Shown one piece after another: positions 1 to 4,904 of a stretch of 5,212 bases of DNA (position 1 is the first letter of the stretch; each line of letters opens with the position of its first letter). The DNA comes from a bacterium. Its GTDB lineage: Bacteria; Desulfobacterota; Deferrisomatia; Deferrisomatales; BM512. Below the pieces are notes generated by a model. It had not been told where the DNA came from and ran no database searches. It saw only the letters and a program-made list of their open reading frames with translations. The position numbers and the translations under genes are program-made. The stretch is taken from positions 1 through 5,212 of the forward strand of contig SRXB01000162.1 in NCBI GenBank assembly GCA_009724975.1, read 5' to 3'.

Positions 1-1629
1 TATGTGACCAGCGCCATAAGGGGGGGCGCGCTCAAGGAAGAGGCGATGAGCGTATGGGGGGCTGCAGGCTTTTTGCCAAAGCCCCTTGAATCCGGCGCGC
101 TGAAAGCGCAATTGGGGCAGGCTCTCTCGGTTGGGGACCAAAAGCCCGCCAAGAAAGGCTCCGCGGACTCTTCCTCCGCTGACGAGGGCGAGGTTTCTAG
201 AACCACTTTCCCGACAGTCTTCGCCTCTGTTCTCAGAAGAAACCAGCCCGTCAGGCTCGCCCTCGGCCTCGGCAAGGCCCGCAAGGCGATACACATAGCG
301 GGCGGCAAGGTGACCTTCGCCCGCTCCAACGTTCTCTCCGAGACCCTTGCGAGCTACCTGCGCGACAAAAAGGTGATTACCGAGGAGCAGTACCACGAGG
401 GGATAAAAATCTCCGTCGACGAGAAAAAGATGATAGGCGCGGCGCTCATCTCCATAGGGGCGGCGACGCCGGACGACATCTCAAAGGCGATACGCGACAA
501 CATCATCGACAAGATCAAGAACGTTTTTTGCTGGAAAGACGGCTGGTACAAGGTCCTTCCCTATACCGACCCACCCGCCGCCGTACCCGGAGAGCCTATA
601 GACGGCTGGCTCCTTTTGTGGGAGGAGATAAACACACCCGCAGGCAAGGTGGCCGTAAGCGAATCCATGACCCATCTCGCTCAGGCGTGCCTTGTGGAGG
701 GCAAAGAGCCGGTAAACGCCCTTTCGGTCACCGGCTTTTCGCAAAAGGAGGTCGAGAGGGCTCTGGCCGCCTCAAAGGAGAAAACCCTTGTGGAGGCGTG
801 CGAGGAGGTCGGCTCAAAAAAACTTCAGCTCCTTTATTTTCTTATCCTAAGCGGCTGGCTCGATCTTGATGGGGTGGCGAAAAAGCAGCGCTCCGCCAAA
901 GTGCAGGCCGAGGAGAAGAAGGCCAAGGAGATGTCCAGAAGGCTGGCCTGGATGAGCGGGAGGAACTACTTCCAGGTGCTCGGCGTCGGCACTCACCTAG
1001 CAGATGCCGATGTTAAGGGCGCCTACGAGAAGTTTTTAGACGACATAGGGCAGGGACTCGACGAGCTTGAAGAGGGTTCCGAGGCCAAAAGGCTGGCCGA
1101 GGAGGCCTCCCGCCTGGTGGCGAAGGCCTACGAGGCCCTCTCCACGAAGGAGAAGAGGGAGGAATACCTCGAAAGCCTCAAACACGGCGGCGAGGCCCCC
1201 CAGAACCACGAAGAGCGCGCTAAAAAAGCCGAGGCGTTCTACAAGGAAGGGGTAACCGCCATTCGTTGCCAGCGCTGGGATGAAGCGGTGGACCGTTTGG
1301 GGTGGGCGGTCGACATGAACCCCCAGCTGGCTGAATACCACATACGGCTGGCCGACGCCCTGACGCAGCGAAGCGGCAGCGACAAGCTGACCGATTTGAA
1401 CCGCGCCGAATCAAGCGCGAAAAAAGCGGTGGAAATTGACGGCGAAAACCCCGAACCGCATATAATGCTCGCGCGGGTGCACAACCTGCGTGCGCGCCCC
1501 CAGCTCGCGGTGGAGGCACTGCAAAAAGCCCTCACCCTTCGCCCCAGCTATCAGCCGGCGATAATGGAGCTTCGCAAAATGCAGGAGAAGGCCAAGGGGG
1601 GCGGGTTTTCGCTCTTTAAAAAGAAATAG
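1..1629 (+). CDS. Response-regulator-type protein: receiver (C-terminal part)-PATAN/DUF4388-J-like-TPR, 5'-truncated
   Basis: The reading frame is open to the left edge, so the N-terminus and phospho-acceptor Asp are missing; residues below count from the GTG at 4. Residues 1-43 are the end of a receiver domain: SA (3-4) at strand 4 and the FLPKPL segment (23-28) with the conserved Lys26. A Ser/Asp/Lys-rich linker (about 44-65) leads to a PATAN/DUF4388 domain (about 66-190) with the characteristic IHIAGGKVTFARSN stretch (96-109) and a CWKDGWYKV segment (176-184). Residues 321-390 look like a DnaJ J-domain (NYFQVLGV start, AYEALSTKEKREEYL end) but have no HPD motif. Residues about 404-520 contain TPR-type helices (for example WDEAVDRLGWAVDMNP, then AVEALQKALTLRPSY). 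The tail is Lys-rich (SLFKKK). There is no signal peptide or membrane segment in view, so it is probably cytoplasmic. By family knowledge, such proteins are phosphorylation-controlled scaffolds found in delta-proteobacteria and relatives. The partner kinase and output are unknown. Confidence 0.88.
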   Translation, partial: YVTSAIRGGALKEEAMSVWGAAGFLPKPLESGALKAQLGQALSVGDQKPAKKGSADSSSADEGEVSRTTFPTVFASVLRRNQPVRLALGLGKARKAIHIAGGKVTFARSNVLSETLASYLRDKKVITEEQYHEGIKISVDEKKMIGAALISIGAATPDDISKAIRDNIIDKIKNVFCWKDGWYKVLPYTDPPAAVPGEPIDGWLLLWEEINTPAGKVAVSESMTHLAQACLVEGKEPVNALSVTGFSQKEVERALAASKEKTLVEACEEVGSKKLQLLYFLILSGWLDLDGVAKKQRSAKVQAEEKKAKEMSRRLAWMSGRNYFQVLGVGTHLADADVKGAYEKFLDDIGQGLDELEEGSEAKRLAEEASRLVAKAYEALSTKEKREEYLESLKHGGEAPQNHEERAKKAEAFYKEGVTAIRCQRWDEAVDRLGWAVDMNPQLAEYHIRLADALTQRSGSDKLTDLNRAESSAKKAVEIDGENPEPHIMLARVHNLRARPQLAVEALQKALTLRPSYQPAIMELRKMQEKAKGGGFSLFKKK

Positions 1630-1686
1630 GTCTTTTGCAATTGACCGGATTGCGCCCATTTTGTGACGAACGGCCTCAACTGCCTC

Positions 1687-1716
1687 TCCACATCGGCTCC
1701 GGTTTGGTGTTATAAG
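1687..1716 (+). promoter_or_regulatory. Candidate sigma70 promoter with extended -10, for the FG-GAP gene
   Basis: The -10 candidate TATAAG (1711-1716) matches the consensus at 5 of 6 positions and is preceded by TGT (1708-1710), an extended -10 motif. The best -35 candidate is TCCACA (1687-1692), 4 of 6 matches with an 18-nt spacer. Transcription would start near 1723 and leave a leader of about 43 nt that contains the hairpin at 1735-1750. This is read from sequence alone; the -35 is weak. Confidence 0.42.
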
Positions 1717-1734
1717 AACTCTTCGTGGTGTTTC

Positions 1735-1755
1735 GGCGGCGGGGGCCGCCTTTTT
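1735..1755 (+). terminator. Terminator-like hairpin just upstream of the FG-GAP gene
   Basis: GGCGGC (1735-1740) and GCCGCC (1745-1750) form a perfect six-pair GC stem around a GGGG loop, followed at once by TTTTT (1751-1755). It could terminate transcription from the receiver-PATAN gene that ends at 1629. It is downstream of the candidate promoter at 1687-1716 and ends only 10 nt before the next start codon, so it could equally act in the leader of that gene. The U-tract is short. Confidence 0.6.
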
Positions 1756-1757
1756 CA

Positions 1758-1763
1758 GAGGTG
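1758..1763 (+). promoter_or_regulatory. Ribosome binding site bearing on the FG-GAP start
   Basis: GAGGTG at 1758-1763 is the only Shine-Dalgarno-like sequence here. It leaves 2 nt before the ATG at 1766 and 5 nt before the adjacent in-frame ATG at 1769. The second ATG has the more usual spacing, so the true N-terminus may be one residue shorter. Confidence 0.5.
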
Positions 1764-1765
1764 AA

Positions 1766-2740
1766 ATGATGCGAAGATTTATCTGCGCGCTGGCTGGCGC
1801 GGTCTGTCTTTCGGCCTCCGGCGCATTCGGCTCGCCGCCGAATTTCACGATAGGAGCGCCCGCCGGAGCCTTGGGCTTCGGTTCGGCCCTAGCGCTTGGC
1901 GATCTCAACGGCGATCAGCTTCTCGACCTCGCGGTGGGCGCGCCTGATGGAGACGGCGGCTCCGTCTACGTATTTTACGGCAACAGCTCAGGCTTTTCGC
2001 AAACCCCCGACTGGTCCTACACCCTTCCTTCGGCGAGCGGCTCGCTTTTGGGCTCGGGCCTTTTGATTGTGAACGCCAACAGCGCGGTGATAGACCCCGA
2101 AACCGAAGCCCCCGACAATTACAACGATCTTGCGGTTCTCGTGCGGGACGCCTCCGGCGAACTTCGCCCCTATGTCTTTCTCAACGGCGCGAACGGACTC
2201 GCCAAGCCGGTCGGCCTGCCGGACGCCATGGGCCCATCGACGGCAATCGAGGTTTTGAACACGTTAGGTGAGGAGATCGACAAAGACGGCTTTGTCGACG
2301 CGATCTACGGCGAGCCAGAGCTAGGCCGCGTGTCGGTCCGTTATGCCGATACCCCTGGCGTTAACGACCCCCCCTGTTGGCGCGGCGCCGAAGTGAATGT
2401 AAAGCCCGAGGGCAAGGAAGGCGACTTCGTAGCCTACTTGGAGGCTTTCGACCCGGAAAACAGGGGAGTAGCCGGCTCCGTGGAGTACTATGTCTTTCCT
2501 TCGCCGACCAATCCCTTCTCCATCGACAAGGATACCGGAGCGCTCAGCATAGCCAACCCCTCGCTAATCCCGACCACCACGGTAAGCACGGTCTGGCAGG
2601 TGATTTTCATGGTGCGCGTCTATGAAAACACCACCGATGGCCTTTACACCGACAACCTCGTCATCGCCACCGTCCTCCATGAAAAGAGCGACGAGGGTGA
2701 ATTTATCGGCCCCTGCTTTCTTGAGGCGCTGGGGTTTTAA
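1766..2740 (+). CDS. Secreted FG-GAP repeat / cadherin-like domain protein
   Basis: The 324-residue product starts with a signal peptide (MMRR, then a hydrophobic stretch to about residue 20); the likely cleavage is near ASGAFG/SPP (about 22-23). Residues about 36-77 form a clear FG-GAP blade: GFGSALALGDLNGDQLLDLAVGA carries a calcium-binding DxNxDxxxD loop (D46, N48, D50, D54), followed by a GSVYVFYG strand. Residues about 92-143 form a weaker blade (NDLAVLV at 120-126), and about 160-195 a third with DKDGFVD (172-178). Residues about 200-305 resemble a cadherin/Ig-like beta-sandwich (FDPEN, FSIDKDTGALSI, then VRVYENTTDG). FG-GAP propellers usually have seven blades; only about three are visible, so this is a short or partial propeller. 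The tail has GPCFLEALGF with Cys317, which could pair with Cys204. A surface or periplasmic binding or adhesion role is inferred; the ligand is unknown. The gene appears monocistronic, ending 21 nt before a strong terminator. Confidence 0.85.
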   Translation: MMRRFICALAGAVCLSASGAFGSPPNFTIGAPAGALGFGSALALGDLNGDQLLDLAVGAPDGDGGSVYVFYGNSSGFSQTPDWSYTLPSASGSLLGSGLLIVNANSAVIDPETEAPDNYNDLAVLVRDASGELRPYVFLNGANGLAKPVGLPDAMGPSTAIEVLNTLGEEIDKDGFVDAIYGEPELGRVSVRYADTPGVNDPPCWRGAEVNVKPEGKEGDFVAYLEAFDPENRGVAGSVEYYVFPSPTNPFSIDKDTGALSIANPSLIPTTTVSTVWQVIFMVRVYENTTDGLYTDNLVIATVLHEKSDEGEFIGPCFLEALGF

Positions 2741-2761
2741 CCTAACCGGACCCCCAAAATG

Positions 2762-2790
2762 AAGCCGCGCTTACTGGCGCGGCTTTTTTT
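2762..2790 (+). terminator. Strong Rho-independent terminator after the FG-GAP gene
   Basis: AAGCCGCGC (2762-2770) pairs perfectly with GCGCGGCTT (2777-2785) around a TTACTG loop. The T-tract runs 2784-2790, and after ACG there is a second run of seven T (2794-2800). It lies 21 nt after the stop codon. Confidence 0.93.
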
Positions 2791-2812
2791 ACGTTTTTTT
2801 CAAGGGTTGCGC

Positions 2813-2848
2813 GAGTGTCTTCACGAGAGTAGTTTTATCATGACACTC
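2813..2848 (+). promoter_or_regulatory. Inverted repeat around a candidate -10, upstream of the AMMECR1-family gene
   Basis: GAGTGTC (2813-2819) and GACACTC (2842-2848) are perfect 7-bp inverted arms separated by 22 nt. Between them is TATCAT (2836-2841), a 5 of 6 match to a -10 box, which would put the transcription start near 2848. The left arm then falls where a -35 box should be, and no good -35 is present (TTGCGC at 2807-2812 is spaced too far from TATCAT). The layout suggests an operator or activator-dependent promoter. This is inference; no known regulator motif was recognised. Confidence 0.38.
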
Positions 2849-2865
2849 TAAAAAAGGAGGGGGAG

Positions 2866-3465
2866 ATGCTTTTGACTCGCGACGAGGGACTGCTGGCTCT
2901 TGCTATTGCCCGACACTCGATATCGGTCTATCTTCACGAAGGAAGAAAACCCTCGCAGGGCGAGCTTTGGGTGCCGGAAAGCGGCGTTTTCAGCGAAAAA
3001 AGAGCCGCCTTCGTCACCCTGAAAAAAGACGGTGCGCTTCGGGGATGCATAGGCCACATAGTGCCGATAGAGCCGCTGTGGATGAGCATAAGCTCCAATG
3101 CTATAAGCGCCGCGGTTCGGGATCCGCGCTTTTCTCCTGTCGGTGAGGGAGAGCTGGGGTCGCTGAAGATAGAGATAAGCGTTTTGACCCCTCCGGTGGA
3201 GATTGATGACTGGCGCCAGTTCATTGCCGGAGAGCACGGGATAATTCTTGAGCTCGGGGGCTATTCGGCGGTTTTTTTGCCTCAGGTGGCTACGGAGCAG
3301 GGGTGGAGCAGGGAGGAAACCCTCTCCTATCTCTCCCTTAAGGCCGGCCTTTCTCCCGATGGATGGAAAGACCCGAGGGCGCGCTTTCGCGTCTTCAGGG
3401 CGCAGGTCTTCGGCGAGGGCTGCGGCGGTTCCCTTGGGGCCTGCGAAGTTTCTGTAAGTTCCTGA
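2866..3465 (+). CDS. amrA: AMMECR1-domain protein (AmmeMemoRadiSam system protein A family)
   Basis: The 199-residue product matches the AMMECR1 family over nearly its whole length. Visible landmarks are AAFVTLKKDGALRGCIGH (47-64) with the family signature LRGCIG (58-63), the helix with AAVRDPRF (82-89), EISVLTPP (103-110), HGI (124-126), LPQVATEQGW (138-147) and the closing FRVFRAQVF (174-182). There is no signal peptide, so it is cytoplasmic. In bacteria and archaea this family is often encoded with a Memo homologue and a radical SAM protein (the AmmeMemoRadiSam set). Its biochemical role is not settled, and neither partner is in this window. The start is well supported: AGGAGG at 2855-2860 lies 5 nt before the ATG. 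A Gly/Ser/Cys-containing tail (GCGGSLGACEVSVSS) extends past the usual domain end. The next gene begins 24 nt after the stop, so the two are probably co-transcribed. The symbol follows the family name; the system assignment is inferred. Confidence 0.9.
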   Translation: MLLTRDEGLLALAIARHSISVYLHEGRKPSQGELWVPESGVFSEKRAAFVTLKKDGALRGCIGHIVPIEPLWMSISSNAISAAVRDPRFSPVGEGELGSLKIEISVLTPPVEIDDWRQFIAGEHGIILELGGYSAVFLPQVATEQGWSREETLSYLSLKAGLSPDGWKDPRARFRVFRAQVFGEGCGGSLGACEVSVSS

Positions 3466-3478
3466 AAAGAGATAGAAC

Positions 3479-3482
3479 GGAG
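3479..3482 (+). promoter_or_regulatory. Ribosome binding site that supports a TTG start at 3490
   Basis: GGAG at 3479-3482 leaves 7 nt before the TTG at 3490. The first in-frame ATG is codon 19 and has no comparable site, and it would remove the YTCSDYR segment. Confidence 0.5.
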
Positions 3483-3489
3483 CGCAAAA

Positions 3490-3657
3490 TTGCCTGCCAA
3501 TCCGCCCTCTAAAAAATACACCTGTTCCGATTACCGCGACGAGATGAGGCTCATGGGGCTAAGAAAGCGCCTTGAGTCCGAGACGCTTTCACCCGGCGAA
3601 ATAGAAGAGCTTTTAAAGGAGATCTCCCGCCTTGAAACCGCAATGGGAATGGGCTAG
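3490..3657 (+). CDS. Small charged helical protein (55 aa, TTG start), downstream of the AMMECR1-family gene
   Basis: This 55-codon frame is easily missed because of its size and TTG start. The product has a short polar N-terminus, a motif YTCSDYRDEM (10-19) with the only Cys at position 12, an amphipathic helix rich in Arg/Leu (about 14-30), a turn with LSPGE (33-37), and a second helix with alternating acidic and Leu residues (about 37-52), ending MGMG. It looks like a helical hairpin or short coiled coil, typical of a small adaptor or regulatory protein. It has no signal peptide or membrane segment. It lies in the same reading frame as the AMMECR1-family gene, 24 nt past its stop, with GGAG 7 nt before the TTG. 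Its composition is protein-like (regular heptad-like Leu spacing, few rare residues), which supports it being real. I have an unverified impression of similar small proteins in delta-proteobacteria. Function unknown; a role with the AMMECR1-family protein is inferred from position only. Confidence 0.7.
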   Translation: MPANPPSKKYTCSDYRDEMRLMGLRKRLESETLSPGEIEELLKEISRLETAMGMG

Positions 3658-3663
3658 CTGGCT

Positions 3664-4107
3664 TTAGCGCCCGTCGGGGCGCTCAGGGCGTAGCGATTCC
3701 ATAAGGGTCGGCGTGGCCTTGAGGCTGGTGGACCAGAATTTTCCCATGAACCCTATCGAGGAGGTCTCAAGGTCGGGCCGCGACGGATCGTAGAGCGCCG
3801 CTTCGGACGAGTAGAGGCTGAAAAGAATGAGGTAAATGCCTTCGGCGTTGTTTTGCGTCTCTTTCACGACGGAGTCGTAAAGGACCTTGTTGAAGAAAAG
3901 CTTTTTCTGGTTTTTGGCGTCCAGCTCTTCATAGAGTATGCCCGGAAGCTCGTCCTTGTAGTTTTCGTAAGAGGGGTTGGTGAAGACGGCGGCCACAAGA
4001 AGGGCTAAAATCGCGTAGACTACCGCCTTTCCTTTTTTCCCAAGCCTTTTGAACCTGTCGTAGCCCTCCTGGGACAGGGTAACGGTTTCCCACCATATAT
4101 TGGGCAT
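3664..4107 (-). CDS. Single-pass membrane protein, DUF4359-like
   Basis: The 147-residue product has a Lys/Arg-rich segment (KRLGKKGK, 20-27), then one hydrophobic membrane segment (about 28-42, AVVYAILALLVAAVF). By the positive-inside rule, the short N-terminus is cytoplasmic and the roughly 100-residue C-terminal part is outside the inner membrane. Right after the membrane segment is TNPSYENY (43-50). Later come a hydrophobic YLILFSLYSS (92-101) and SSIGFMGKFW (116-125). The order (membrane helix, TNPS..Y, FS.Y, IG..GKF) resembles small DUF4359-type proteins, but I cannot confirm this without a profile search. The function is unknown. The start is supported by GGGAAGG about 7 nt upstream on the minus strand. 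It has its own promoter (4134-4162), and its stop is 6 nt from the stop of the converging small gene. Confidence 0.75.
   Translation of the reverse strand: MPNIWWETVTLSQEGYDRFKRLGKKGKAVVYAILALLVAAVFTNPSYENYKDELPGILYEELDAKNQKKLFFNKVLYDSVVKETQNNAEGIYLILFSLYSSEAALYDPSRPDLETSSIGFMGKFWSTSLKATPTLMESLRPERPDGR
3666..3683. other. Perfect hairpin at the convergent gene junction
   Basis: AGCGCCC (3666-3672) and GGGCGCT (3677-3683) form a seven-pair GC-rich stem with a GTCG loop. It lies 8 nt after the plus-strand small-gene stop and overlaps the last codons and the stop of the minus-strand membrane-protein gene. Neither strand has a U-tract after it, so it is not a classic intrinsic terminator. It could stabilise 3' ends or slow polymerase on both strands. 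Confidence 0.5.
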
Positions 4108-4125
4108 TTGGCCGCCTTCCCTTTT

Positions 4126-4144
4126 CTTTGTGAATAATACAAAG
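4126..4144. repeat. 6-bp inverted repeat covering the -10 of the membrane-protein gene
   Basis: CTTTGT (4126-4131) and ACAAAG (4139-4144) are perfect inverted arms with a 7-nt centre. The -10 box of the minus-strand promoter (4134-4139) lies inside. The size and place fit an operator for a small dimeric regulator; no known consensus was recognised. Confidence 0.4.
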
Positions 4145-4162
4145 ACGCTTTCGCGGACTCAA
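4134..4162 (-). promoter_or_regulatory. sigma70-type promoter for the membrane-protein gene
   Basis: On the minus strand, TTGAGT (4162-4157) and TATTAT (4139-4134) are separated by exactly 17 nt and match the consensus at 4 of 6 and 5 of 6 positions. Transcription would start near 4127, giving a leader of about 20 nt to the ATG at 4107. The first bases of the -35 are the last two T of the preceding terminator tract. Confidence 0.6.
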
Positions 4163-4195
4163 AAAAGGAGCCCGGCCTTTTCTGGACGGGCCCCC
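4161..4195 (-). terminator. Rho-independent terminator of the outer-membrane barrel gene
   Basis: Read on the minus strand, GGGGCCCG (4194-4187) pairs with CGGGCTCC (4174-4167), with one G-U pair that forms only in the minus-strand transcript. One mismatch and two more C-G pairs lead to an AGAAAA loop. Six U follow (4166-4161). It lies 15 nt beyond the stop codon of the barrel gene. Confidence 0.88.
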
Positions 4196-4209
4196 TTGCC
4201 TTTTCGTGG

Positions 4210-4737
4210 TTAGAACTTGTATTTAAGGCCCACGTTTATGGAGCTTAGGTCGAAATCGCCGTTATCGACGAGTTTTAGCCACTCCGCCGACACCGCGTAT
4301 TTCTCGCTGAAATTGTAATCGAAGCCTGCGCCGTAGGAGATTCCGGTCTTGTTTTCGGTGTAGTTGTCGCTGCCGAGGCTGGCGGTTGCCTGGGCCACGG
4401 TGAAGCCGCAGATGAGGTAGGGGGAGAGCTTTTCGACCTGCGCGACGGCGCGGATGTAGCCCCCTATGTTGTAATTGTTTATGTAGTCGACGCCGTTCAC
4501 CGAGTCGCTAGCCACGCCAAAGCCCAGCCTGGCCTCGGCGGCGAGGTGCTGGTGGAAGAATCCGCCCACCTTGGCGGTTACGGCGAGAGGCGTGGCGACG
4601 TCGGAGCCGTCGTCGAAACGCTGGAAGTTCAAGTCCACTCCGGCGTATTTTTCGGGGAAGGTTTCATCGGCGGCGAAGGCGGTGAAGGATGCAAGGGTGG
4701 CGGCGCAAAGGAGCGCGGCAATCTTCAGGCTTTTCAT
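4210..4737 (-). CDS. Small outer-membrane beta-barrel protein (OmpA/OmpX-like barrel)
   Basis: The 175-residue product has a typical signal peptide (MKSLK, hydrophobic 6-20, AFA/ADE cleavage after residue 22). The mature part of about 153 residues shows eight alternating beta-strand segments: YAGVDLNFQRF (31-41), LAVTAKVGGFF (51-61), LAAEARLGFGVA (65-76), YNIGGYIRAVAQV (89-101), LSPYLICGFTVAQATAS (104-120), TGISYGAGFDYNF (131-143), YAVSAEWLKLVD (147-158) and LSSINVGLKYKF (164-175). Eight strands and a C-terminal Phe, the usual signal for the BAM assembly machinery, point to a single small barrel of the OMP_b-brl/porin-family type. There is no peptidoglycan-binding OmpA domain. Small barrels of this kind act in envelope structure, adhesion or stress; the role here cannot be told. 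AGGAGG (minus strand, 4748-4743) lies 5 nt before the ATG. It has its own promoter and terminator. Confidence 0.87.
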   Translation of the reverse strand: MKSLKIAALLCAATLASFTAFAADETFPEKYAGVDLNFQRFDDGSDVATPLAVTAKVGGFFHQHLAAEARLGFGVASDSVNGVDYINNYNIGGYIRAVAQVEKLSPYLICGFTVAQATASLGSDNYTENKTGISYGAGFDYNFSEKYAVSAEWLKLVDNGDFDLSSINVGLKYKF

Positions 4738-4797
4738 TAAACCCTCCTAATGGCGAATTTGGCTTGGGCAAATCCCCGCAGACCGTAATCCCTTTAA

Positions 4798-4826
4798 ATT
4801 TTAATCTCCTTTTTCTCATCCGACAA
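4798..4826 (-). promoter_or_regulatory. sigma70-type promoter for the barrel gene
   Basis: On the minus strand, TTGTCG (4826-4821) and TAAAAT (4803-4798) are separated by exactly 17 nt and match the consensus at 4 of 6 and 5 of 6 positions. Transcription would begin near 4791 and leave a leader of about 54 nt. Confidence 0.62.
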
Positions 4827-4851
4827 GAAATTATGACGGGCTGTCTTGTTG
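4821..4851. repeat. Imperfect dyad between divergent promoters
   Basis: CGACAAGA (4821-4828) and TCTTGTTG (4844-4851) are inverted with one mismatch in eight, around a 15-nt centre. The left arm contains the -35 of the minus promoter and the right arm overlaps the -35 of the plus promoter. Part of the symmetry follows simply from two opposed TTG-containing -35 boxes, so a protein-binding role is only possible. Confidence 0.35.
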
Positions 4852-4877
4852 AAGGGCTCCCCGCAAGGGTGTAAAGT
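4849..4877 (+). promoter_or_regulatory. sigma70-type promoter for the right-edge secreted protein gene
   Basis: TTGAAG (4849-4854) and TAAAGT (4872-4877) are separated by exactly 17 nt, each matching the consensus at 4 of 6 positions. Transcription would start near 4884, about 21 nt before the ATG at 4905. It is divergent from the barrel-gene promoter, with 22 bp between the two -35 boxes. Confidence 0.52.
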
Positions 4878-4904
4878 AGGCCGATGCAGTCAAAAAGGGG
4901 ACCT

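Noticed and set aside
528..869. 113-codon plus-strand frame in a second reading frame inside the receiver-PATAN gene
   Set aside because: The product is Arg/Gly-rich with no structure of its own and is fully contained in a gene with clear domains.
1641..1669. TTGACC as a -35 box right after the first gene
   Set aside because: No -10-like sequence lies 16-18 nt downstream (TGACGA at 17 nt is poor).
1411..1908. 165-codon open frame on the minus strand spanning the 1630-1765 spacer
   Set aside because: It lies antisense to two well-supported genes and across their spacer; its product is Ala/Pro/Arg-rich without recognisable domains, as expected from a GC-rich antisense frame.
2784..2800. T7-ACG-T7 tract as a separate repeat or slippage element
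   Set aside because: The first run is explained by the intrinsic terminator, and the second is most simply an extended U-rich tail.
3463..3490. Possible stop-codon read-through or selenocysteine fusing the AMMECR1-family gene to the same-frame small gene
   Set aside because: The AMMECR1 domain is complete before the TGA, no clear SECIS-like hairpin follows it, and the small gene has its own ribosome site; the shared frame is a one-in-three chance.
4884..4904. In-frame ATG at 4884 as an alternative start of the right-edge gene
   Set aside because: It coincides with the predicted transcription start and lacks a Shine-Dalgarno, whereas AGGGG is placed 4 nt before the ATG at 4905.
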